DNA of 19,989 nt from Bacteroidaceae bacterium (GCA_902362595.1 CABIXF010000057.1:1-19989); one strand, 5' to 3'. Positions 6,738-14,161 are shown, numbered from the stretch's first letter. Translations and numbers: made by a program. Notes: generated from the letters alone by a model not told the origin.

Positions 6738-8837
6738 ATGATAGCAATCATCGCAGAAAAGCCGAGTGTAGGCATGGACATAGCCCGTGTAGTCGGGGCT
6801 GATACAAGAAATGACGGCTACTGTTCCGGCAACGGATATATGGTAACATGGGCACTGGGACACCTCGTGTCGCTGGCCATGCCGGACACTTACGGTTACA
6901 CGAAAACAGCGGCGGAGGACCTGCCGATGCTGCCGGACCCGTTCCGCCTGGTCTCCCGACAGGTGCGCACGGACAGGGGAATGGTCACGGACATCGCCGC
7001 CTCGAAACAGCTGAAAGTCATAGAAAGCGTGTTCAACCGCTGTGACAGCATCATCGTGGCTACCGATGCCGGTCGCGAAGGGGAACTTATCTTCCGCTGG
7101 ATATATGCCCTCCTGGACTGCAAGAAACCGTTCCGCCGCCTGTGGATCTCCTCGCTGACCGACGAGGCCATACGGAAAGGTCTGGAGGAACTGAAGGACG
7201 GCTCGGAATACGACAGCCTGTACGCCGCAGCGGACAGCCGCGCCAAGGCGGACTGGCTGGTGGGCATGAACGCCAGCCGGGCCCTGGCCATCGTCTCCGG
7301 CTCGTCCAACAACTCAATCGGCCGTGTGCAGACGCCGACGCTCGCCATGATATGCAGCCGCTACAAGGAGAACCGCAGTTTCGTATCCACACCATACTGG
7401 CAGCTGCATGTCACCCTCAATGGAGGCACGTCACACCGCCGCTTCTTCCATCCCGCGACCTTTGACGACAGGCAGAAGGCGGAAGCCGCCTACCGCAGTC
7501 TCTCTCCCGATTCTTCGGCGACGGTCACGAAGGTGGAGCGCAGGAAAACCCTGCAACAGCCGCCGTTGCTCTACGACCTGACGGCACTCCAGAAGGACTG
7601 CAACGTGCACCTCGACCTGCCCGCGGCAAAGACGCTGGACATCGCCCAGTCGCTCTACGAGAAGAAGCTCATTTCCTACCCGAGAACGGGAAGCCGCTAC
7701 ATCCCGCACGACGTGATGGCCTGTGTGCCCGGTCTGCTGGAAAGGATTATGGCCATGCCCGGATTCGCCACAAGTGCCGGAATCCTTGACTTTGCGCGTC
7801 TCAACACCCGCAGCGTGGACGACAGGAAAGTGACGGACCACCATGCCCTCATCACGACCGGCATCGCACCCGAAGGGCTTTCCGAGGCGGAGGAGGCCGT
7901 CTATACGCTGATAGCCGGACGTATGCTGGAGGCGTTCTCGCCCTACTGCGAGAAGGAAATGCTGCTCATGGAGTGCCGTCTGGAGGGGATGGACTTCCGC
8001 TCGAAGGGTTCTACCGTGGTCAGCCCGGGATGGCGCGGCATCTTTGGCCGGAAAGAGGACCGGGAGGATGACGAGCCGGAAACCGACGAGGGTACGGCCG
8101 TATTTGCCGAAGGGGACACGGTTCCGGTTTCAGGATTCGGACTGGCCCAGAAGAAGACCGTGCCCAGACCGCTCTATACCGAAGCCACGCTGCTGGCGGC
8201 CATGGAGACCTGCGGCAGGGAGATAGCCGACGAACAGGCACGCGAGGCCGTGAAGGAGCTGGGCATCGGCACGCCCGCCACAAGAGCCGCCATCATCACC
8301 ACACTGTTCAAACGTGACTATATCGCCCGCTCCGGCAAGAGCATCGTCCCCACGGAAAAGGGACTCCATATCTACGATGCGGTGAAGGACATGCTCGTGG
8401 CGGATGTTTCCCTGACAGGAAGCTGGGAGAAAACCCTGCTCCAGATAGAGCGGCACACGCTCGGACCGGACACGTTCATGGCATCCATCACGGACTACAC
8501 CCGCAAGGCTACCCGTGAAATCCTGAACCTCAGCCTTCCGGCAGCAGCCGCCCGCACATTCACCTGTCCCAAATGCAAGACCGGACACATCATCGTCAGG
8601 GAGAAGAGTGCCCGCTGTGACAATAAAGGGTGCGGACTGACCGTGTACCGCAGATTCCTGAACAAGGAACTGACGGACCAGCATCTGGAACAGCTTTTCT
8701 CTTCCGGTTCCACACGGCTCATCAAGGGATTCAAGGGAAAGAAGGGTGTGGCCTTCGACGCTTCGGTCACCTTTGACGCCGGGTTCACCCTGACACTCTC
8801 GTTCCCCAAAAACGGGAACGGCAGGAAAAGGAAATGA
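6738..8837 (+). CDS. topB: DNA topoisomerase III (type IA)
   Basis: A type IA topoisomerase that cleaves one strand through a 5'-phosphotyrosine link and relaxes or decatenates single-strand-containing DNA. The N-terminal Toprim domain shows AEKPS (E7) and ATDAGREGE (108-116), in which the second Asp of the usual DxD is Gly, a variant I recall in other TopB proteins. SIGRVQTPT (193-201) and the active site LISYPRTGSRY (Y314 the likely nucleophile) follow. Near the C-terminus is a four-cysteine zinc ribbon (CPKCKTGHI...CDNKGCG, about 609-635). At 699 aa it is full length. Homologues are standard cargo of Bacteroidales conjugative transposons; the CTnDOT exc gene encodes such an enzyme. A role in excision or transfer intermediates is plausible but inferred. 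The start is preceded by an AT-rich run. Confidence 0.97.
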   Translation: MIAIIAEKPSVGMDIARVVGADTRNDGYCSGNGYMVTWALGHLVSLAMPDTYGYTKTAAEDLPMLPDPFRLVSRQVRTDRGMVTDIAASKQLKVIESVFNRCDSIIVATDAGREGELIFRWIYALLDCKKPFRRLWISSLTDEAIRKGLEELKDGSEYDSLYAAADSRAKADWLVGMNASRALAIVSGSSNNSIGRVQTPTLAMICSRYKENRSFVSTPYWQLHVTLNGGTSHRRFFHPATFDDRQKAEAAYRSLSPDSSATVTKVERRKTLQQPPLLYDLTALQKDCNVHLDLPAAKTLDIAQSLYEKKLISYPRTGSRYIPHDVMACVPGLLERIMAMPGFATSAGILDFARLNTRSVDDRKVTDHHALITTGIAPEGLSEAEEAVYTLIAGRMLEAFSPYCEKEMLLMECRLEGMDFRSKGSTVVSPGWRGIFGRKEDREDDEPETDEGTAVFAEGDTVPVSGFGLAQKKTVPRPLYTEATLLAAMETCGREIADEQAREAVKELGIGTPATRAAIITTLFKRDYIARSGKSIVPTEKGLHIYDAVKDMLVADVSLTGSWEKTLLQIERHTLGPDTFMASITDYTRKATREILNLSLPAAAARTFTCPKCKTGHIIVREKSARCDNKGCGLTVYRRFLNKELTDQHLEQLFSSGSTRLIKGFKGKKGVAFDASVTFDAGFTLTLSFPKNGNGRKRK

Positions 8838-8841
8838 TGAA

Positions 8842-9008
8842 GCCATCCCGATTCGCGGGGCAAAGGTCGCAGCCCGCCCGTTTCCACCGGCAAGGTCGGG
8901 CCTGACGGTTTCTGGGAAAAATCATCCTCGCCCGAGGCTCCGGTATTTTTCCCGAAAACCTTGCCTGTGGAGGCGGACTGCAAGAAAGCCCCTGAAACCG
9001 GGAATGGC
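8842..9008 (-). repeat. Long hairpin element B
   Basis: An imperfect inverted repeat of about 167 bases just after topB. From the outside in, GCCATCCCG (8842-8850) pairs with CGGGAATGGC (8999-9008), GCAGCCCGCC with GGCGGACTGC, CCACCGGCAAGGT with ACCTTGCCTGTGG, and GGGAAAAAT with ATTTTTCCC. Several non-matches (C-A, A-C) become G-U on the minus strand. The tip shares ATCATCCTCG and GCTCCGGTATTTTTCCCG with element C. No coding capacity is convincing. Confidence 0.8.
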
Positions 9009-9032
9009 ATTCCCGCCAAACAAATGAAGATT

Positions 9033-9269
9033 ATGAAAGCAAAAGAACGTATCAGAAAGATAGCGGACAGCAGATGGGCAAGGACACTCGCGCTGGCCGT
9101 AACAGCAGCCATCATATTCAGCTGGCTCTATTCCCACGGCATATCGCCTGTATGGACCGCCGTGGCCATCATCTGTTTCAGGGGACTCTTCAGGTTCCTC
9201 TACCGTGTAGCCTGTTTTCTCGTGGCACTGGCCATCATTCTGTGCATACTGAGTTTTCTGGTCTTCTGA
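9033..9269 (+). CDS. Small hydrophobic membrane protein, unknown function
   Basis: A predicted 78-aa protein with a short basic N-terminus (MKAKERIRKIADSRWAR) followed by two to three hydrophobic stretches (about 18-35, 39-55 and 58-77). It is almost certainly an inner-membrane protein. I do not recognise the family. Upstream in-frame ATGs at 9024 and 8961 exist; the latter lies inside hairpin element B, so I prefer 9033. The gene sits alone between two related long hairpins and is followed by an intrinsic terminator. Position after topB in a conjugative element suggests a transfer-associated role, but nothing in the sequence proves it. Confidence 0.6.
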   Translation: MKAKERIRKIADSRWARTLALAVTAAIIFSWLYSHGISPVWTAVAIICFRGLFRFLYRVACFLVALAIILCILSFLVF

Positions 9270-9317
9270 AATCTGACGATATGGAACATGCACGGAATTT
9301 ATCATTGCAGCATAAGG

Positions 9318-9346
9318 GAGCTGTCCGGGAGCGGGCGGCTCTTTTT
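9318..9346 (+). terminator. Intrinsic terminator after the small membrane protein gene
   Basis: GAGCTGTCC (9318-9326) pairs with GGGCGGCTC (9333-9341), nine pairs with two G-U, around a six-base loop. TTTTT follows immediately. This is a canonical plus-strand terminator and separates the topB region from the PRTRC operon. Confidence 0.8.
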
Positions 9347-9405
9347 GTATCCGTCACAACCGGAAATGACACGGGAAGAAAAGGAAATGGACTAAAACAC
9401 AGACA

Positions 9406-9581
9406 TTGGCAAACCGAGAACTACAGGGCAAAGTTGGCAAACGCTTCTTGTCGGACGGCAAGGTCAGGCCGCAAGCGGTTTCGGAAAAAATCATCCTCGC
9501 TGCGCTCCGGTATTTTTCCCGAAAACCCTGCCTTTCCGGAAGCATTTGCCGTTGGGCCCTTGTAGTTCAACGGGCTGCCAA
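9406..9581. repeat. Long hairpin element C
   Basis: An imperfect inverted repeat of about 176 bases between the terminator and the PRTRC operon. Outer arms: TTGGC (9406-9410) with GCCAA (9577-9581), and GAACTACAGGGC with GGGCCCTTGTAGTTC. Then GGCAAACGCTTC pairs with GGAAGCATTTGCC, CGGCAAGGT weakly with ACCCTGCC, and CGGAAAAAAT with ATTTTTCCCG. The tip is nearly identical to that of element B while the outer arms are different sequences. Wobble-compatible mismatches occur on both strands, so the transcribed strand is unclear. Confidence 0.8.
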
Positions 9582-9614
9582 AGCCCTGGTATTCACAGTT
9601 AAAAATTAAAGAAT

Positions 9615-9830
9615 ATGCAACAAGCGATCATCACAAGACAGTCACCAGCCCCGATAGGGATGCCCGTGACAAGAAGACCGAAAGTACACGTCCCGCAACC
9701 GGCAATCAAGCTGCCACCGAGAGGGACCACCGGTCCGGTTCACATCTCAAAGCTGCTGAACCCCGTTCTGGAAATATGCAGGCATCCTGACAGGGACAGG
9801 CTGCTGGCAGAATTTTTCAGCGAATATTGA
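9615..9830 (+). CDS. 71-aa unknown protein heading the PRTRC operon
   Basis: A small protein that I do not recognise. The N-terminal half is rich in proline and basic residues (MPVTRRPKVHVPQPAIKLPP) and probably unstructured; the C-terminal half (ISKLLNPVLEICRHPDRDRLLAEFFSEY) looks like two helices. There is no signal peptide or membrane segment. An AT-rich segment (AAAAATTAAAGAAT) precedes the ATG, as is usual for translated Bacteroidales genes. It lies about 30 bases before PRTRC-E in the same direction, so it probably belongs to that operon. A short-motif protein that docks on a partner would fit, but this is inference. Confidence 0.6.
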   Translation: MQQAIITRQSPAPIGMPVTRRPKVHVPQPAIKLPPRGTTGPVHISKLLNPVLEICRHPDRDRLLAEFFSEY

Positions 9831-9863
9831 AATTTATCGTCTAATCATTTAATATCTGAAACT

Positions 9864-10874
9864 ATGTTTTTTACAGCAATCCACCAGATGATGACGGAAA
9901 GCGTGGACCTCACGATCGTCATCCGCAAGACAAACGGACAACTGACCGTTTCCACATTGCCCAAATCGAACGGACTCAAGGACGAGGCCCAGAACCACAT
10001 CGTGCCGCTGACAGTTACGGGAACGCCGCAGGAACTTGACACCGGATTCCTGCAGGCAGTCACAAGACCGATACAGAAAGCCTGCGGGCTGATCTCCAAC
10101 ATGGCACAGTTCGAGGCTCAGGCGGACAAAGCCGCCGCAAGCAGCAAGGCCGCCAAGGATGCCAAATCCAAGGAAACGAAGGAGGAGCGCGAGAAACGGG
10201 AAAAGTACGAGAAACTGATGAAGAAGGCGGAAGAACTGACTGCCGCCAGAAACCACCGGGAAGCCGTCAGCGTGTTTACACAGGCGAAAGCACACGCGAA
10301 TGCCGCCCAGCTGAAGGAAATCGAGGAGAAGATAAAGGCGGCCGACACGGAAATGAACCGGGGAAGCCTCTTCGACCTGATGGAACAGGAAGCACAGCCG
10401 GAACCTTCTGTACAGCAGCAACAGCCGGCATACACACAGGCAACGGAACAGAGAAATCCGCAACCGCAACGTCCGCAACAGCCGGCACCGCAGCAGACAT
10501 ACACGCGGAGACCGTCACAACCGATGCCGGGACAGGCTCAGCCCGCACCGCAGAGACCACAACAGGCATACACGCAGCATCCGCAACAGCCAGGAATATG
10601 GCCGTCGCAACAACAGCCGCAGGCAAGACCGCAGATACAGCCGCACGCGCAATATGTCCAGCGGACAGGAGGACAGCAGTCTTCCCAACCTCAATATCCG
10701 CCGCAGCCTGAAATTCAGGACTGGCAGGAAGAACGGTTCATGCAGGAGGACGAACAGCAACCGTACCTCTCCGATCAGGAACACCCCGCATACAGTGAGA
10801 AGGACTACGAGGAATACATCGATTTCCCGCAGTCCATGCTGGAACCCAAGTATTCACCTTATCAGACAGTTTAA
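9864..10874 (+). CDS. PRTRC system protein E, with Gln/Pro-rich tail
   Basis: First recognisable member of a PRTRC (ParB-related, ThiF-related cassette) operon. The N-terminal 75 residues (MFFTAIHQMMTESVDLTIVI..., LTVSTLPKSNG) match the family E N-terminus as I know it; its function is unknown. Residues 81-161 are a very charged, probably helical/coiled-coil segment rich in Ala, Lys and Glu. Residues about 176-290 are a low-complexity Gln/Pro tract with recurring QQPxYTQ-like units. The end (293-336) is acidic and tyrosine-rich. The 336-aa length is largely this tail, which looks disordered and may be a scaffold. It is followed three bases later by PRTRC-C. Cytoplasmic by sequence. Confidence 0.85.
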   Translation: MFFTAIHQMMTESVDLTIVIRKTNGQLTVSTLPKSNGLKDEAQNHIVPLTVTGTPQELDTGFLQAVTRPIQKACGLISNMAQFEAQADKAAASSKAAKDAKSKETKEEREKREKYEKLMKKAEELTAARNHREAVSVFTQAKAHANAAQLKEIEEKIKAADTEMNRGSLFDLMEQEAQPEPSVQQQQPAYTQATEQRNPQPQRPQQPAPQQTYTRRPSQPMPGQAQPAPQRPQQAYTQHPQQPGIWPSQQQPQARPQIQPHAQYVQRTGGQQSSQPQYPPQPEIQDWQEERFMQEDEQQPYLSDQEHPAYSEKDYEEYIDFPQSMLEPKYSPYQTV

Positions 10875-10877
10875 GAC

Positions 10878-11099
10878 ATGGCACTCGAAATCAAAGGAAT
10901 GACACGCTCATTCAAATTCAAGAAAGGAACGGAGTATATAACCCTTCAGGACCCGGATCCGAACATCTCGCCGGACATGGTCATGAGCTACTATTCGAAC
11001 ATGTACCCGGAACTGACGACGGCTACCGTTCACGGACCGGTCATCAGGGAGGACATGACAGAATATGAGTTCAAGACTACTATCGGAACAAAAGGATAA
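10878..11099 (+). CDS. PRTRC system protein C (ubiquitin-like)
   Basis: A 73-aa protein of the PRTRC-C family, which domain databases group with prokaryotic ubiquitin-like (beta-grasp) proteins. The conserved features are FKFKKGTEYITLQDPDPNIS (12-31), the helix SPDMVMSYYSNMYPELTTA (31-49) and a C-terminal strand ending YEFKTTIGTKG. The chain ends in GTKG, so a C-terminal glycine is exposed without processing, as a conjugatable or adenylatable ubiquitin-like protein would need. Its E2-like and E1-like partners by family (PRTRC-B and ThiF) lie downstream in the same operon. That it is actually conjugated to anything is not shown for this family as far as I know. Confidence 0.9.
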   Translation: MALEIKGMTRSFKFKKGTEYITLQDPDPNISPDMVMSYYSNMYPELTTATVHGPVIREDMTEYEFKTTIGTKG

Positions 11100-11104
11100 A
11101 GGAT

Positions 11105-11272
11105 ATGGCAAAGGACAACAGAAAAAAGAAGAAATCATGTGTACCATTGGACGGATATCAGGCGGAACAGCTCGCGAGACTTATCATTGCGGAAACAGAA
11201 AGGAAGGTGCATTACGGCACGGAAAGAAAGAAACGGATTGCGGCACCCAGCGGTGCCGTAATTCTTTTCTGA
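11105..11272 (+). CDS. 55-aa basic ORF, possible N-terminus of PRTRC-F
   Basis: A short frame starting six bases after the PRTRC-C stop: MAKDNRKKKKSC, then a helical segment (DGYQAEQLARLIIAETERKV) and an end of RIAAPSGAVILF. Amino-acid usage is sensible here, whereas the overlapping frame of the next gene is Cys- and Gly-rich over the same bases, so this frame is the likely coding one. It stops at TGA (11270-11272) exactly where credible PRTRC-F sequence begins in the -1 frame. One extra T in the TTTT run at 11265-11268 would join them as AVILF-LNATFLPIS. It is either a separate coupled gene or the displaced N-terminus of PRTRC-F. Confidence 0.6.
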   Translation: MAKDNRKKKKSCVPLDGYQAEQLARLIIAETERKVHYGTERKKRIAAPSGAVILF

Positions 11273-12219
11273 ACGCTACGTTCTTGCCGATATCCCCATC
11301 GGAACTGTTCACGGACGGTACTGACGGGAAGCCGCACAATCTTATCACGCAGGAAAACTATGAGTACCTGCGTGATTCCTTTTTCAGATATGCACTCCTC
11401 ATGAAGAAGGAGGCGGTACATACACCGGGACGAACGCCCGGCGAAAGCATTGCCAGACTGCACGAAGAGATGTGTAACCTTGTAGGCAATGACATGAATG
11501 TCAACATTGAGCAGGACGAAGAAAGACTCCTGTTCCGTCTCTGGAAATGTCATGAATGGGGAGAACTCACGTTGTATTACTTCCCGACGAAGTTCATGGA
11601 AAGGCTCGGACCGGAACTGAGACGCATATCCGTCACCTTCATCCACAACCTGATGCAGGCGAACGGGATAAACACCATACTGGACGAGGATGACATGGAC
11701 TATGCCCTGACACTGATGTCTGAGGATGATTCGGGTGAAACGGCATCTGACCGGAAAAAGAGGCGGCGGCTCCTGCACTCCTATGAGGAAGGCAGGATAC
11801 ATGCCCTGTTACGCCGGGTGGAACGCAAATCCTATTACAAGAATCTGCCGAAGGCAATCGACCGATATAAGCCGAAGGACGGGTACGAACAGTCACTGCT
11901 CTCTGTCATGAAGGAGGGGCTGGAGTTCCTTACACCTGAACACGGCATCATGGAATACGGCTACGATCCCTTCTACGAGGAAGAACCGGACTTTTTGCCC
12001 ATGTATCTCAGCAAGCAGATCCGGGTCATCTATAACTGCACCGACATGATAACGGAATATCTCACCGACTATTACAACTCCTACAGCCAGGAGACATACG
12101 ACATCATTCCGGTCACTACCTGTGACTTGTCTCCGGAAACGGAGGAACTGTTCCGCATGGACGACTATCCGGAACGTTTCTTCAAATGGGCGGAAAAATT
12201 CATCAACATCACAGTATAA
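11269..12219 (+). CDS. PRTRC system protein F
   Basis: Family PRTRC-F, of unknown function and always found with the other PRTRC genes. The credible protein begins near LNATFLPISPSELFTDG and continues about 316 aa, through a region with REEMCNL-like and WGELTLYYFPTKFMERLGP segments, a charged middle (SEDDSGETASDRKKRRRLL) and an aromatic C-terminal half (YNCTDMITEYLTDYYNSYSQ). No enzyme motif is visible. The start is uncertain. There is no ATG at the right place; candidates are CTG at 11269 (overlapping the previous stop as CTGA), TTG at 11284, or a frame join with the 55-aa ORF. In-frame ATGs at 11137 and 11065 lie inside other reading frames and give implausible N-termini. I placed the start at the CTG provisionally. 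Confidence 0.75.
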   Translation: MNATFLPISPSELFTDGTDGKPHNLITQENYEYLRDSFFRYALLMKKEAVHTPGRTPGESIARLHEEMCNLVGNDMNVNIEQDEERLLFRLWKCHEWGELTLYYFPTKFMERLGPELRRISVTFIHNLMQANGINTILDEDDMDYALTLMSEDDSGETASDRKKRRRLLHSYEEGRIHALLRRVERKSYYKNLPKAIDRYKPKDGYEQSLLSVMKEGLEFLTPEHGIMEYGYDPFYEEEPDFLPMYLSKQIRVIYNCTDMITEYLTDYYNSYSQETYDIIPVTTCDLSPETEELFRMDDYPERFFKWAEKFINITV

Positions 12220-12235
12220 ACCAATCTGAAAGCAT

Positions 12236-12937
12236 ATGATAGACAGCAACGAACTGACCAGAAAAATCAAGACGCCGCTCAACCCCAGGGCGGCACTGAT
12301 TGCCTATGCCTCGGAGAATGACAGGAACTTTTTCCTTGAAATCCGTGAAATTGACGACCGGGGAAACATGACGGAAGGAAGACCGGTAACCCTGGAATTC
12401 ATGAACACGCTCGTGAAGGGATATTCGGAAAGACACAGCACCACTCCATATGGAAAGATACCCGACAACCTGTTGTATTGCGACCCGCGCAAGGGCAGCG
12501 AGAGATACGTGTGGTACAACCCTCCGCACAAGAGGATGATGTTCTTCAGCCCCGCGCTCAAAATAGAAAACGCGGAATATTACCTGCCGGGAGTGATCTA
12601 TGAGGCCGGAGAACACGGAATGAGAATCTATGCCTACAAGGAAAATGTTCCCGGACCGGATACCGTGCTGTACGCCGCGCCCTTCTTCAACGTGACAGGT
12701 TCCAGCGTATGTCTGGGAAACGCCAGGATAGAGCTGCCGAAGGACCTGACCTATGAGAAGCTGCTGCAGTACTGGGAAAGGAAATTCTGGCTTACGGAAT
12801 TCACCCACCTGGGAGGGAACGGGAACCCGACAAGGTCAAACCTCGTGCTGGTGACAAAGGCGGCACGGGACAGGGACTTCAACCTCGACGAACTGAAGCA
12901 ACTGAACAACATGAAACTTAAAGACATACTGAAATGA
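12236..12937 (+). CDS. PRTRC system protein B (E2-like)
   Basis: A 233-aa PRTRC-B protein. Domain databases relate this family to prokaryotic E2/UBC-like proteins (Prok-E2_D). The conserved WYNPPHKRMMFFSPAL (93-108), LPGVIYE (117-123), AAPFFNVTGSSVCLGNARI (147-165) and FTHLGG (189-194) segments are all present. C159 in SSVCLGNA is the obvious candidate for an active-site cysteine. Two tryptophans (W180, W185) follow in the QYWERKFWLTEFTH helix. It begins 17 bases after PRTRC-F and overlaps the ThiF gene by four bases (ATGA), so B and ThiF are translationally coupled. Thioester chemistry has not been demonstrated for this protein; the role is inferred from family and neighbours. Confidence 0.9.
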   Translation: MIDSNELTRKIKTPLNPRAALIAYASENDRNFFLEIREIDDRGNMTEGRPVTLEFMNTLVKGYSERHSTTPYGKIPDNLLYCDPRKGSERYVWYNPPHKRMMFFSPALKIENAEYYLPGVIYEAGEHGMRIYAYKENVPGPDTVLYAAPFFNVTGSSVCLGNARIELPKDLTYEKLLQYWERKFWLTEFTHLGGNGNPTRSNLVLVTKAARDRDFNLDELKQLNNMKLKDILK

Positions 12938-13722
12938 AAAGAGTACATTACATCGACAACTATCTCATAAACCCGCAGCATCCGGTAACGGTAAACCTTA
13001 TCGGAGCGGGAGGAACAGGCTCGCAGGTACTTACCTGCCTGGCCAGACTTGACACGGCACTGAGGGGACTCGGACACCCCGGGCTGTTTATAACCGTGTA
13101 TGATTCCGACATCGTGACGGAGGCCAACATCGGGCGACAGCTCTTCAGCCCCTCGGACATCGGCCTGAACAAGGCACAGTGTCTTGTCACACGCATGAAC
13201 AACTTCTTCGGCAACGACTGGAAGGCGGTACCGGACATCTATCCGGCAGCCCTGAAGGACGCTAGACGGGATAATCTGGCCAACATAACGATCACCTGCA
13301 CGGACAACATAAAGTCACGTATCGACCTGTGGAACATACTGAAAGCCGTGCCGGTATCGGAATACAGAAGCCACGAGACGCCCCTGTACTGGATGGACTT
13401 TGGGAATACACAGGACACGGGACAGGTCGTCCTCGGAACCGTACCGAAAAAAATCAGGCAGCCGGAATCCAAGCTGTACGAAACGGTGGAGTCACTGAAA
13501 GTGATTACCCGCTACGTGAAATACGCGAAAGTAAAGGAGAAAGACTCGGGACCGAGCTGCTCACTGGCAGAGGCCCTGGAAAAGCAGGACCTGTTCATCA
13601 ACTCCACATTGGCACAGCTCGGCTGCAACATCCTGTGGAAAATGTTCCGCAACGGCATGATCGAGCATTACGGGCTGTACCTGAACCTTTCTACCTTGAA
13701 AATGAATCCGATACCTGTCTGA
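12934..13722 (+). CDS. PRTRC system ThiF-family (E1-like) enzyme
   Basis: A 262-aa E1/ThiF-fold adenylyltransferase. These enzymes use ATP to adenylate the C-terminal glycine of a ubiquitin-like protein. The nucleotide-binding loop is LIGAGGTGSQ (22-31). DSDIV (57-61) and EANIGRQLF (63-71) with K80 form the ATP/Mg site, and CTDNIKSR (122-129) is the usual second metal/nucleotide segment. C209 in GPSCSLAEALEKQDLF is a candidate catalytic cysteine. No zinc-binding Cys pairs of the kind seen in MoeB are evident. It closes the operon and overlaps PRTRC-B by four bases. The likely substrate is the PRTRC-C protein encoded upstream. The gene is complete, and about 490 non-coding bases follow. Confidence 0.93.
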   Translation: MKRVHYIDNYLINPQHPVTVNLIGAGGTGSQVLTCLARLDTALRGLGHPGLFITVYDSDIVTEANIGRQLFSPSDIGLNKAQCLVTRMNNFFGNDWKAVPDIYPAALKDARRDNLANITITCTDNIKSRIDLWNILKAVPVSEYRSHETPLYWMDFGNTQDTGQVVLGTVPKKIRQPESKLYETVESLKVITRYVKYAKVKEKDSGPSCSLAEALEKQDLFINSTLAQLGCNILWKMFRNGMIEHYGLYLNLSTLKMNPIPV

Positions 13723-13789
13723 ACGCGGCTTTATGACCTATAACATGTTAAAACTTGTTTGAAATCAAGACAAACATATATTAACTTCA

Positions 13790-13818
13790 TTGCAGTTAGG
13801 AACAAATGTATATATTTG
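13790..13818 (+). promoter_or_regulatory. Promoter of the rteA-rteB-like operon
   Basis: TTG (13790-13792) followed after 18 bases by TATATTTG (13811-13818) matches the Bacteroides -33/-7 promoter. Transcription would start near 13824, about 390 bases before the first gene, leaving an unusually long leader. A 10-bp palindrome TAACATGTTA lies upstream at 13741. Confidence 0.65.
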
Positions 13819-14161
13819 TATTTTGGAATATTATACAATAGGACAACGTATTGTCTTGCCGGAACTTCCATAATTCAGGCAAACGAAAACAGGGCCATCC
13901 ACATTTCCACACGGGACTATAACAGGGGGCCTTATTTTTTCCTGCATCGGAAAATACGGAGAAACAGAAATATGGACTGACTGTAAAAAAAAGAATATGG
14001 ACAAGATATTGGATACCCGAACCAGAGAATTTTCTGCCGACAGCTGCCGGCAGAAGGGAGAATCATGCGGGCAAACCGTCGCCCGCCAAGGTTATAAAAG
14101 GCCGGAGTGCATTCTGTGTACGACTGGATAGCGCATCGGGGTGACATCCAAATTACTCACG
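13819..14161 (+). promoter_or_regulatory. Structured leader of the rteA-rteB-like operon
   Basis: The transcript between promoter and terminator holds several stems: GACAA-CGTA-TTGTC (about 13842-13855), TCTGCCG / CGGCAGA near 14031-14053, and GCGGGC (14067-14072) with GCCCGC (14081-14086). No known riboswitch consensus is recognisable to me. With the terminator at its end, the layout is that of an attenuated leader. Confidence 0.5.
13997..14131 (+). CDS. Possible 44-aa leader peptide
   Basis: A short frame, MDKILDTRTREFSADSCRQ to ECILCTTG, with an A-rich segment (AAAAAAAAGAAT) before its ATG, as expected for a translated Bacteroidales start. It spans the two GC-rich stems of the leader, so ribosome movement through it would alter which stems form. 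Five Arg and four Cys codons are spread through it, with no obvious run of one amino acid. Composition is not strongly protein-like, and it may simply be chance. Confidence 0.3.
   Translation: MDKILDTRTREFSADSCRQKGESCGQTVARQGYKRPECILCTTG

Noticed and set aside
9033..9269. A phage holin or toxin identity for the small membrane protein
   Set aside because: Size and hydrophobicity alone fit many families; no motif or neighbour supports a specific one.
8922..9545. Minus-strand frames with a shared RQGFREKYRS segment in two places
   Set aside because: The shared peptide is the translation of the conserved tip of hairpins B and C; it is not evidence of two genes.
11065..11268. N-terminal extension of PRTRC-F starting at ATG 11065 or 11137
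   Set aside because: It overlaps PRTRC-C and the more credible 55-aa frame, and reads as Cys/Gly-rich non-protein-like sequence.
13759..13980. 73-codon plus-strand frame in the rteA leader
   Set aside because: It spans the promoter, has no domain, and its composition is like non-coding AT-rich DNA.
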